Assembly (NCBI GenBank): GCA_964542755.1
Contig: CAZIWL010000215.1
Coordinates: 1 to 5,276 of the forward strand
Origin: SKLM01 sp964542755
GTDB lineage: Bacteria > Chloroflexota > Anaerolineae > B4-G1
Direction of reading: 5' to 3'
Length of the DNA: 5,276 nt
Shown here: positions 1 through 5,276 of the stretch, in pieces
Position numbering within the stretch: position 1 is the first letter of the stretch
Layout of the letters: every line of letters begins with the position of its first letter
Made by a program: the position numbers and the translations under genes
The notes under the pieces: generated by a model
What the model saw: only the letters and a program-made list of their open reading frames with translations
What the model was told of the DNA's origin: nothing
The model's database searches: none

Positions 1-882
1 TTGTTCGCCCCAGTTCTGGTGGTAGAGCAGGCGGTCGCCCTCGTACGTGATCGTGCGGCCAACGTAGTGATCAAAGCGCCCCATGCCCGACCCCAGCAGC
101 AGCGGTTTCTCCGGAACTCTGTAGGGTCCCTCCTTGCTGTCGGCCACGAGGTACCAGGTCCCGGACGCGTCAGGCCGGCCGGAGGTGAAGTTCTTGCGGC
201 TGCGGATGCTCGAGAACGTCACGTAGCTCTTGCCGCCCATTTCGAACTGGTCCGGCACTTCCAGATAGATGAACCCATCGTTGTCGCGCCGGTAGCGGTC
301 GCTGATGAAGAGCGGCTCCTGGTAGTTCCAATTCAGAAAGTCCTGCGAGGTGACGTGGGCGATCGATGGACGCCCCGTCTCGCCGTGGACGCCGAACAGG
401 TATCCGTCCCAGTGCTGCTTCTCCTCGTTCCAGATCGGCGAGAGATCACGCCAGTGACCGGGCCTGTACGGTGGCTGGACGGTCAGTACGGGGTCATCCC
501 CGACCCGCGTCCAGTTCATCAGGTCCTTGCTCTCCAGCAGGCCGATCGGCGTTCCCGGCGCGCGGGAGCCGTAGCAGAGATAATAGGTGTCGCCGTGCCT
601 GACGGTGCTGCCCGTCATGCTCATCCCGCCGCCGTCCCAGTCCCCCTTTTGCCCCATCTTCATGATCGGCGGCAGGTGCTTCCAGTGGATGAGATCCTTC
701 GAGACCGCCCGGCCGATATTGCCGCCGGCCAGGAAGAAGAGGTGGTAGTCCTCCCCGTCCTGCAGGACCCAGGTGTCCCACATGCCTTCGGGCGGATCAT
801 ACACCAGTCCGGCACGGCACACCGATGCCGCCACCAGACCGCACGCCAGAGCCGTCGTCCATCGCTTGCTTACACTCTCCAT
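1..882 (-). CDS. Secreted GH32-superfamily (five-bladed beta-propeller) glycoside hydrolase, partial
   Basis: Open from ATG at 882 to the window edge: 294 codons without a stop, C-terminus missing. Residues 1-24 look like a Sec signal peptide (KR, hydrophobic stretch, then VCRA). The rest follows the GH32 motif order in divergent form. GMWDTW puts D36 where GH32 has the nucleophile of WMNDPNG. SKDLIHW (61-67) matches the common S-DL-HW strand, and DWDGGGMSMTGS (81-92) resembles the SGS region. HWRDLSP (143-149) stands in for RDP, with D146 the likely transition-state stabiliser. LEVPDQFEMGGK (207-218) aligns with the ECPD-FE-GK block, making E208 the acid/base candidate. It starts 25 bases after the neighbouring GH32 gene, with AAGGG 6 bases before the ATG, so it is probably cotranscribed. 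Fold and hydrolase class are well supported; the substrate is unknown, and a GH43-type or other clan GH-J relative is possible. Confidence 0.85.
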   Translation of the reverse strand, partial: MESVSKRWTTALACGLVAASVCRAGLVYDPPEGMWDTWVLQDGEDYHLFFLAGGNIGRAVSKDLIHWKHLPPIMKMGQKGDWDGGGMSMTGSTVRHGDTYYLCYGSRAPGTPIGLLESKDLMNWTRVGDDPVLTVQPPYRPGHWRDLSPIWNEEKQHWDGYLFGVHGETGRPSIAHVTSQDFLNWNYQEPLFISDRYRRDNDGFIYLEVPDQFEMGGKSYVTFSSIRSRKNFTSGRPDASGTWYLVADSKEGPYRVPEKPLLLGSGMGRFDHYVGRTITYEGDRLLYHQNWGEQ

Positions 883-907
883 TCGTTGCCCTTTCGTTCT
901 TTCCTTC

Positions 908-2515
908 CTATTCTCTCGCTCTCCAGATGGATTTCATCTCGTGTAAGTCCAACCGGGACACCCGCACGCCGGCGCCCTCGGCGAAGATCTCGACGGCGTC
1001 GTTCTCCGGCTCGGGCAACACCAGGCCCGTCATGTTGGCCACGCCGCCGTTGCCGAAGGCCTCCACGATGCTGACGTCCGCAAAGACGCGCAACCGCACG
1101 CGGCCGTCCTCGGGCAGCAGTTCGCGCGATTCCGTCTTTTTGCCCTTTCCACTGCCGCTCCGCGATCGGTCCATGAACATCCGCCTCGTTTCGGCGTCGT
1201 AGCCGACCACCGTCTGCTGGCCACCGCCCTTGAGGAAGCGGATCCCGAAACGGCCGGTATCGGCCGGCTCGAACTTGGCGGCAATCTCCAGGGTATTGGA
1301 GCGGATATCGGTCGGTCGCGTCTCCCCCGCCTTGAGCGCCAGCGGCCCCAGCGAATGGGTCTTGCCGCGCAGCGTTTTCAGCTCCCGGACCGGCGTCTGG
1401 GCCATCCTGTAGTTGCCGTCCCCGCCCTGCAGGAGACTGAGCGTCCGCGGCAGCGTCAGGGCGCCGCACCAGTTGCGGAACGCCTCGTGGCGCCGGTAGT
1501 GCCGGAACTCCCACACCCAGTAGGTGAAAACCCGGCGGCCGTCCTCGGGCGGCATGTCGCTCCACGACTGCGCGGCCCAGGCGTCGGGGCCGGCGTCGAA
1601 ATTGACCCGCCCGGTCTCGGGCGTGAACTCGTGGCCGTCGAAATCGCCGACCACGAACCAGACGCCGACCGCGCTCCAGACCCATTTCACGTTGTTGGGA
1701 TCGTTGTTGACGGGCAACCGGAAGACGTCCGCCACCTCGCCGCCGGGGCCGATCTCCTCGATCGTGCTTTCGTACCGCCACTCGCGGGCGTTGGGCGAGG
1801 AGTAGATGCGCAGCTTGCCGTGGCCGCCGATGAAGGCGATCCAGCGCCGGGTCGGCTCGTGCCAGAACAGCTTGGGATCGATGAAGATTGGCGTGCCGTA
1901 GTTCTCGATCACCGGGTTGCCGGCGTATTTCCGCCACGTGTCGCCGCCGTCGCGGCTGAACGCCAGCCCCTGCACCTGGCCGGTGTGGCGCCTGTTGCAG
2001 GTGAACATCGCCAGCAGCCCGGGCTTGCCGTCGAAGAACCCGCTGGAATCCTTCCAGTCCACCGCCGCCGTCCCGGAGTAGACCGCGCCAAGTTCGTCCG
2101 CGACGATCGCCGGCGGCAGCACGGTCCAATGCACCAGGTCCATGCTGTAGGAATTCCCCCACGACGTGCGGCCGTCGAAGGTGCCGTGACGGTGCTGGAA
2201 GCACATCCGGTACTTCCCGTCGAAGCAGACCAGCCCGTTGGGATCGTTCATCCAGCCCTGCGGAGCCGAGAAATGAAACTGCGGCCGCCAGCGCTCGGTG
2301 TAGCGGTCGGGCCGCGCCATGTAATCGTCGAGCATCGCCTGGTACTTCTCATGGGCGGGATGCTCGGTGTTCTTGAGCGGCGTGTCCGGCCGGTAGGCCT
2401 TCCGGGCCGAACCGTCCGGGTTCGCCGCCTCCTCCGTCCGGCCGGAAGGGGCTGCCGCCAAGGCGGCGATGCAGGCGAGCGCGCAAACGAGGGTCTTCTT
2501 CGAAGATATCCTCAT
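908..2515 (-). CDS. Secreted GH32 beta-fructosidase (levanase/inulinase/invertase type)
   Basis: 535 aa, a usual size for a bacterial GH32 with propeller plus C-terminal beta-sandwich. Signal peptide at about 1-22 (RISSKK then an Ala/Leu-rich core). GWMNDPNG (87-94) carries the nucleophile D91, and the following strand ending in CFQH (105-108) is typical. SMDLVHW (124-130) and YSGTA (146-150) follow. The RDP motif reads FIDPKLFW (211-218): D213 is kept but Arg is Ile. The EC motif reads GGEVADVFRLPV (258-269): E260 is kept, Cys is Val. GDFDG (290-294) is the usual late propeller motif. The beta-sandwich contains RVFADVSIVEAFGNGG (476-491), matching the family's D-S-VE-F-N-G signature. GH32 enzymes hydrolyse fructosyl linkages in levan, inulin or sucrose; which one cannot be read here. 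The start is fixed by the signal peptide and a strong GGAGG 5 bases upstream. It lies 16 bases after the fucosidase gene. Family is certain; activity is slightly in doubt because of the Arg loss. Confidence 0.95.
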   Translation of the reverse strand: MRISSKKTLVCALACIAALAAAPSGRTEEAANPDGSARKAYRPDTPLKNTEHPAHEKYQAMLDDYMARPDRYTERWRPQFHFSAPQGWMNDPNGLVCFDGKYRMCFQHRHGTFDGRTSWGNSYSMDLVHWTVLPPAIVADELGAVYSGTAAVDWKDSSGFFDGKPGLLAMFTCNRRHTGQVQGLAFSRDGGDTWRKYAGNPVIENYGTPIFIDPKLFWHEPTRRWIAFIGGHGKLRIYSSPNAREWRYESTIEEIGPGGEVADVFRLPVNNDPNNVKWVWSAVGVWFVVGDFDGHEFTPETGRVNFDAGPDAWAAQSWSDMPPEDGRRVFTYWVWEFRHYRRHEAFRNWCGALTLPRTLSLLQGGDGNYRMAQTPVRELKTLRGKTHSLGPLALKAGETRPTDIRSNTLEIAAKFEPADTGRFGIRFLKGGGQQTVVGYDAETRRMFMDRSRSGSGKGKKTESRELLPEDGRVRLRVFADVSIVEAFGNGGVANMTGLVLPEPENDAVEIFAEGAGVRVSRLDLHEMKSIWRARE

Positions 2516-2531
2516 CCGCTCCTCCGCGGGT
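2516..2531 (-). promoter_or_regulatory. Intergenic gap with strong ribosome binding site for the GH32 gene
   Basis: The 16 bases between the fucosidase stop (TGA, 2534..2532) and the GH32 ATG hold GGAGG (2525..2521) with a 5-base spacer. There is no room for a separate promoter, which supports cotranscription and confirms the GH32 start. Confidence 0.8.
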
Positions 2532-4322
2532 TCAGTCGTTGCCCGCCGGCGCGATCACCAGCCGCCGCAGGTTGATCGGGCGCCAGTTCCCGGCCACCGG
2601 CTTGAAGGTCACCACCTGCCGGCCCGCCCTGGCGATGGCGAGGCGCCCGAGTTTGACCGTGGCGTACTTGTCGTAGCTGCCGGTATTGGGAATGCCCCCC
2701 TCCAGTGCAGCCTCGCCCGCACCGACCGTGACATGGACGCCGTCGCTCCTTGTCGACACGGTCGCCTCGACGAGGAACGATCCGGGCTGCCCGACCTCCA
2801 CGGTCCACTCCAGCCAGGCCCCCGGATCGGTCCAGTAGCCGATGTTGGCATCCCCGCCCTTGCTTTCGACCCTCGGCAACGAGGCCGTCCCCTTGCTGCG
2901 GATGTTCGCCTCGCGCGCCGGCATGACCAGCGAACCGTCCGCGGCGGCCCGGACCGGCGGCTGAACCACCTTCGCTTCGCCCTCGATCTCCAGTGCGATC
3001 ACCGAGTTGATGGCGTCCGGGGCCTCGGCCGGCAGCTGCACCGTCAGGCCATCCGCGTTCGAAGCCGCGTCGAGTTTTCGTCCGCCGTCCAGCAACCGCG
3101 CGCCGATAACCCGGTTGCGCAGGCCGCGCAGGCGGATCTCCCCGCCGGCGGGCCAATCGAACACGTGCAGGTAGAGGGTGGTCTTGTCTCCCGCGCGCTT
3201 CGCGGTGATGCGTCCCCAGGGCACCGCGCCGAGCGGGTTGGCGCGGGTGCCGTGGATCGCCTCGCCGTTGACTTTCATCCACTCGCCGATCGCCTGCAGC
3301 CGTTCGATGCTGGCCTTGGGGATCTCGCCCTCGGCGGTCGGCCCCACGTTGAGCAGGTAGTTGCCGCCCTTGCTGGCGATGTCGGCGAGCATGCGGATCA
3401 TGCTTTCAACCGATTTCCAGCCGTGGTCGTGGGACTTGTATCCCCAGGTGCCGTTCATCGTCATGCACGTTTCCCAGTCGCGGCCGGGAAAGCCGGTGGC
3501 GGGGATGTGCTGCTCGGGCGTTTCGGTGTCGCCGTGGAACCCGCCGCCGAGGCGGTTGTTGTGGATGATGCCGGGCTTGAGCTTGAGCAGTTCGATCAGC
3601 GGTTTCGCCCGCTCCGTGTTCATGCCCCTGGGGGTGTCCCACCAGAGCACGGCGGGGATATCGTCGCCGTACTTCGTGAGGATCTCGCGCACCTGGGGAA
3701 CGGCGATGTCTTGGATGTAGTCGTCCATGCTGCCCCGCTGGCCCGGGTCCCAGTTGTTGCCGGCACCGCCCTTGTGGTTCCAGTCCTGGGCCTGAGAGTA
3801 GTAGAACCCGAGCTTGAGGCCGTGCTTGCGGCAGGCCTCGGCCAGCGGCGCCAGCAGGTCCTTCTTGTAGGGGGTGGCGCCCGCGATGTCCCAGTCGGTC
3901 ACCGCCGAGTCGAAGAGCGCGAACCCGTCGTGGTGCTTCGAGGTGATCACGATGTACTTCATGCCGGCCTCCCTGGCCAGCCGGACCCAGGCGCCGGGGT
4001 CGTACTTCACCGGGTTGAAGTCCTTGGCGTACTCCTGGTAGCGGGCGCAGGGGATCCTCGCCTTGTTCATGATCCACTCGCCGATCCCGCCGATGCGCTT
4101 GCCCTCGTGCGTGCCGGCCGGCACGGCGTAGACGCCCCAGTGGATGAACATGCCGAACTTCGCGTCGCGCCACCACTGCATGCGGGCGTCGCGCTCGGCG
4201 GGGGTCTCGTTGGCATACGGGTCGGCCGTGCGCGCCTCCGCTGCCGCTGCCGCCGGCATGCCGGATGCAAGGGCGAGAAGGGTGAGAAGGGTGAGAAGGG
4301 CGAGGATGGTTCGATGTCTCAT
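2532..4322 (-). CDS. Secreted GH29 alpha-L-fucosidase with C-terminal carbohydrate-binding-like domain
   Basis: 596 aa. Residues 1-28 are a signal peptide with a Leu-rich core (LLTLLTLLAL). The TIM-barrel catalytic domain (about 45-355) shows KFGMFIHWG (55-63), TSKHHDGFALFDS (127-139), PLAEACRKHGLKLGFYYS (159-176) and LWWDTPRGMN (226-235). D229 is the expected nucleophile; E270 in TPEQ, 41 residues later, is a reasonable acid/base candidate, though that is inferred from spacing in known GH29 enzymes. WGYKSHD (293-299) and GGNYLLNVGPTAEGE (319-333) complete the family pattern. About 358-450 forms the usual fucosidase beta-sandwich. About 465-596 (NIGYWTDPGAWLEWTVEV at 493-510) resembles a CBM6/35-like jelly roll, so the enzyme may be anchored on polysaccharide. 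It hydrolyses terminal alpha-L-fucose by a retaining mechanism. First gene of the three-hydrolase group. Its ribosome binding site is weak (AGGA, 3 bases before ATG), but starting later would destroy the signal peptide. LWWDTP differs from the classic WFDG of many GH29 members. Confidence 0.95.
   Translation of the reverse strand: MRHRTILALLTLLTLLALASGMPAAAAAEARTADPYANETPAERDARMQWWRDAKFGMFIHWGVYAVPAGTHEGKRIGGIGEWIMNKARIPCARYQEYAKDFNPVKYDPGAWVRLAREAGMKYIVITSKHHDGFALFDSAVTDWDIAGATPYKKDLLAPLAEACRKHGLKLGFYYSQAQDWNHKGGAGNNWDPGQRGSMDDYIQDIAVPQVREILTKYGDDIPAVLWWDTPRGMNTERAKPLIELLKLKPGIIHNNRLGGGFHGDTETPEQHIPATGFPGRDWETCMTMNGTWGYKSHDHGWKSVESMIRMLADIASKGGNYLLNVGPTAEGEIPKASIERLQAIGEWMKVNGEAIHGTRANPLGAVPWGRITAKRAGDKTTLYLHVFDWPAGGEIRLRGLRNRVIGARLLDGGRKLDAASNADGLTVQLPAEAPDAINSVIALEIEGEAKVVQPPVRAAADGSLVMPAREANIRSKGTASLPRVESKGGDANIGYWTDPGAWLEWTVEVGQPGSFLVEATVSTRSDGVHVTVGAGEAALEGGIPNTGSYDKYATVKLGRLAIARAGRQVVTFKPVAGNWRPINLRRLVIAPAGND
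4271..4306 (-). repeat. Four tandem 9-bp units inside the fucosidase signal peptide
   Basis: On the plus strand four consecutive 9-base units read gggcgagaa, gggtgagaa, gggtgagaa, gggcgagga. On the coding strand they give CTCACCCTT-type units encoding the LTLLTLLAL hydrophobic core. Because the unit is a multiple of three, loss or gain of a copy would lengthen or shorten the signal peptide without a frameshift. Confidence 0.8.
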
Positions 4323-4492
4323 GGGTCCTGTCTGTTGGTTCTCAATGGTTGCACCGGATGATCGGGATCCTCCCCGCCTCCACCGCCGCCCCGGCCAGGG
4401 CGGGGGCCGGCGACGGGCATGGGTGACCGGCCCTTTCCCCGTTCATGCGCGAACCGCCGCCCAAGCCCGCCAGAAAAGTCCGGGCGAAGACG

Positions 4493-4690
4493 GAGCTTGA
4501 GTCCGTGGCGCCTGCAGGCCTCGGCCAGCGGCTTGCGCAGGTCCCTGCCGTAGGAGGTGGCCTTCACGACGTTCCAGTCGCCCTCGAATCAAAGAACGCG
4601 AACCCGTCGTGATGCCTGGACCATCAACAGGGAGAACAGGCTCGTTGCCACAACCATGGAACCGGTGGATACTGCAATGTTGATTCTCAT
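4493..4690 (-). pseudogene. Decayed fragment of a second GH29 alpha-L-fucosidase
   Basis: Three pieces lie in different frames. From ATG at 4690 a 33-codon frame (stop TGA 4591..4589) starts MRINIAVSTG and has a hydrophobic core, like a signal peptide. In a second frame 4620..4585 encodes SRHHDGFAFFDS, matching SKHHDGFALFDS (residues 128-139) of the intact fucosidase at 10 of 12. In a third frame 4579..4493 encodes 29 residues from DWNVV to HGLKL, matching residues 143-171 at 19 of 29 with no gap. Between these two blocks there are 5 bases where the intact gene has 9, a net 4-base loss. Roughly 100 residues between the signal peptide and the HHDGF motif are absent, as is everything after GLKL including the nucleophile. 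An 18-base stretch (4514..4531) is identical to 3831..3848. The protein differences are too many for a recent local duplication, so this is more likely an older paralogue. It cannot encode an active enzyme. Confidence 0.8.
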
Positions 4691-4698
4691 GGTTCAGT

Positions 4699-4785
4699 TC
4701 ATCCCTCAACCGACGCGGCTTCCGCCACGGTTCGAGTGATGCGCGGGCGGGGAGCGGCCGGGTGGTCTCGGGTTTGTGATTTCAT
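4699..4785 (-). CDS. Possible 28-aa leader or vestigial ORF
   Basis: ATG at 4785 follows GGAGG (4797..4793) with a 7-base spacer, one of the best ribosome binding sites in the window. The frame starts MKSQTRDHPAAPRPRIT and ends at TGA 4701..4699, only 8 bases before the ATG of the GH29 remnant. The product is Arg/Ala/Pro-rich with no recognisable domain or signal peptide. It could be the original start of a now-broken gene, a short upstream ORF of the hydrolase transcript, or chance. I do not assign a function. Confidence 0.2.
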   Translation of the reverse strand: MKSQTRDHPAAPRPRITRTVAEAASVEG

Positions 4786-4897
4786 CTGGATCCCTCCGGT
4801 TGTCGCGGCGCCCGTCCTCGGCCGCTCCCTCGCTCCCCTCATGCGCGATCCGTCATGGGATCCCGCCAAACCTGTCCGCACAATCGCCCGGCCACCC

Positions 4898-4918
4898 GCC
4901 TGCCGACGGGGGGCAGGC
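4898..4918. repeat. Small hairpin, GCCTGCC / GGCAGGC
   Basis: GCCTGCC (4898..4904) and GGCAGGC (4912..4918) form a perfect 7-bp stem around a 7-base loop, GACGGGG. No T-run follows on either strand, so it is not a standard intrinsic terminator. It may be a small REP-like palindromic repeat. Confidence 0.5.
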
Positions 4919-4935
4919 TCCGTCCACCTCGATTC

Positions 4936-4947
4936 GTCAACGTTGAC
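4936..4947. promoter_or_regulatory. Operator-like palindrome GTCAACGTTGAC (LacI-family type)
   Basis: A perfect 12-bp palindrome centred between 4941 and 4942, with flanking TT and AA also partly symmetric. The AACGTT centre with a CG dyad is typical of LacI-family operators, which often control sugar-use genes. It sits on the upstream side of the minus-strand hydrolase cluster, 614 bases from the fucosidase start and 151 from the short ORF at 4785. Its right half gives TTGACG on the minus strand, a possible -35 element. No regulator gene is in the window, so the assignment rests on the motif and context only. Confidence 0.45.
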
Positions 4948-5055
4948 AAAATCAGGTGGCGGACGACGAGGCCGACGGGGCGACAGGGAACCGCTCCACC
5001 CGGTCACTCGCCCGTCGCCCCGGGGCCGCGTGGGGACGGTCCTCCGGCTCCAACT

Positions 5056-5174
5056 CGGGTTTCAGATCTCGGGTGTCAGGTGTCAGGGAGCACGTGGAGG
5101 CGGGCGGGCTGTGTCGTGCTCAGCTCATTGGCCGCCACCCTGAACACTGAAACCCGAAACCTGAAACCCGAAGC
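5056..5174. repeat. Inverted repeat made of 7-base units
   Basis: Arms 5056..5088 and 5138..5170 are reverse complements at 27 of 33 positions. The left arm is four 7-base units: gtttcag, atctcgg, gtgtcag, gtgtcag (5059..5086). The right arm is five: ctgaaca, ctgaaac, ccgaaac, ctgaaac, ccgaagc (5140..5174). The 49-base centre has its own 7-bp stem, gagcacg (5088..5094) with cgtgctc (5115..5121). It begins just after the stop of the minus-strand gene at the right edge, so the transcript could fold into a long hairpin there. No T-run follows. Confidence 0.75.
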
Positions 5175-5179
5175 CTCAT
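5120..5179 (-). CDS. Possible vestigial gene start, 19 codons
   Basis: GGAGG (5189..5185) lies 5 bases before ATG at 5179, immediately after the TGA of the upstream gene. That is the layout of a translationally coupled next gene. The frame begins MRLRVSGFGFQ, but from its third codon it reads the heptad repeat, and it stops at 5122..5120. It is probably not a functional protein. It may mark the start of a gene displaced by the repeat, or be accidental. Confidence 0.15.
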   Translation of the reverse strand: MRLRVSGFGFQCSGWRPMS

Positions 5180-5189
5180 CATTCCCTCC

Positions 5190-5276
5190 TCACGGACCTC
5201 CACCCGTCCCGGTCGCCTTCAGGCGCACGAAGAGGGCGGCGGGAATGCTGCCCCCGGCGGTGACGGTGACGGTGGT
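5190..5276 (-). CDS. C-terminal end of an unidentified minus-strand protein, partial
   Basis: From the right edge a frame runs 28 codons to TGA (5192..5190). It begins TTVTVTAGGSIPAALFVRLK and ends in a Gly/Pro-rich tail. The alternating Thr/Val strand followed by a FVRLKAT strand looks like the last beta-hairpin of an extracellular beta-sandwich domain; I infer a secreted or surface protein. Coding is supported by the sense of the residues, by orientation matching the hydrolases, and by a GGAGG just past the stop. Too little is present to name a family. Confidence 0.5.
   Translation of the reverse strand, partial: TTVTVTAGGSIPAALFVRLKATGTGGGP

Larger units (their letters stand above)
4323..5189. 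other. Gene-poor, decayed region upstream of the fucosidase
   Basis: 867 bases lie between the fucosidase start and the stop of the partial gene at the right edge. Both strands carry open frames, but they are Arg/Pro/Gly-rich, lack family motifs and look like GC-driven noise. What can be supported is listed separately: a GH29 remnant, two short minus-strand ORFs with good ribosome binding sites, a hairpin, an operator-like palindrome and a heptad inverted repeat. The stretch 4323..4492 holds only GC-rich sequence with weak self-complementarity around 4384..4412. I see no tRNA and no convincing sigma70 -35/-10 pair; a TTGACG sits in the right half of the palindrome on the minus strand, but no -10 follows at normal spacing. 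Confidence 0.6.

Noticed and set aside
1..1074. 357-codon plus-strand open frame at the left edge
   Set aside because: It ends in low-complexity Arg/Ser/Pro sequence and overlaps, in antisense, the partial propeller hydrolase, which has a signal peptide and traceable catalytic motifs.
1355..2575. 406-codon plus-strand open frame opposite the GH32 gene
   Set aside because: Antisense shadow of a GH32 gene with intact family motifs; no recognisable domain or signal peptide.
2469..4361. 630-codon plus-strand open frame opposite the fucosidase
   Set aside because: It is rich in Arg, Pro, Val and Gly with no motifs, and lies antisense to a gene with clear GH29 signatures. Long antisense frames are expected in GC-rich DNA.
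4384..4412. GC-rich imperfect hairpin upstream of the fucosidase
   Set aside because: Only about 5 plus 3 pairs with mismatches in very GC-rich sequence; likely composition.
4319..4567. 82-codon minus-strand frame starting within the GH29 remnant and overlapping the fucosidase start as ATGA
   Set aside because: Only its first 25 or so codons resemble GH29; the rest is Gly/Pro/Arg-rich noise. The ATGA overlap is probably chance.
4699..5007. 102-codon minus-strand frame across the operator-like palindrome
   Set aside because: No motif, Arg/Pro-rich, no good ribosome binding site at its first ATG; only its last 28 codons have a plausible start signal.
4736..5150. Two overlapping plus-strand frames (135 and 64 codons)
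   Set aside because: Both run through the palindrome, the hairpin and most of the heptad repeat and have composition typical of noncoding GC-rich DNA.
5056..5174. CRISPR array or intrinsic terminator reading of the heptad repeats
   Set aside because: Units are only 7 bases, directly abutting, with no spacers, so not CRISPR; no T-run follows the hairpin, so a standard intrinsic terminator is not supported.

Overview
The window is GC-rich bacterial DNA. Every gene I can support reads on the minus strand, from right to left. Three predicted secreted glycoside hydrolases lie close together: a GH29 alpha-L-fucosidase (4322..2532), a GH32 beta-fructosidase-type enzyme (2515..908), and a second, divergent GH32-superfamily five-bladed-propeller protein (882..1) that runs off the left edge. 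Gaps between them are only 16 and 25 bases and each has an N-terminal Sec-type signal peptide, so they look like one operon for breaking down plant or algal glycans in the periplasm or outside the cell. High GC, a Gram-negative-style secretome and tandem secreted hydrolases suggest the PVC group (Kiritimatiellota, Planctomycetota, Verrucomicrobiota or Lentisphaerota). That assignment is inference; the window has no taxonomic marker.

The right-hand part (about 4323..5189) has no convincing intact gene but is not empty. It holds a decayed fragment of a second GH29 gene (4690..4493) with a signal-peptide-like start, a large internal loss and a frameshift. It also holds a short ORF with a good ribosome binding site (4785..4699), a 7-bp-stem hairpin (4898..4918), and a perfect 12-bp palindrome with the central AACGTT seen in LacI-family operators (4936..4947). 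Finally there is a 33-bp imperfect inverted repeat built from 7-base units (5056..5170). At the right edge is the last 28 codons of another minus-strand gene, whose stop is followed at once by a strong ribosome binding site and a start codon that leads only into the heptad repeat.

How the parts may work together: a LacI-type regulator could bind the palindrome and control the downstream hydrolases. The fucosidase would release terminal fucose, and the GH32 pair would act on fructosyl or related linkages. The most notable points are the decayed fucosidase paralogue, the altered catalytic motifs in both GH32-type proteins (Ile in place of the Arg of RDP in one; EV in place of EC in both), and the heptad inverted repeat. 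I found no clearly new defence, mobile or RNA system.
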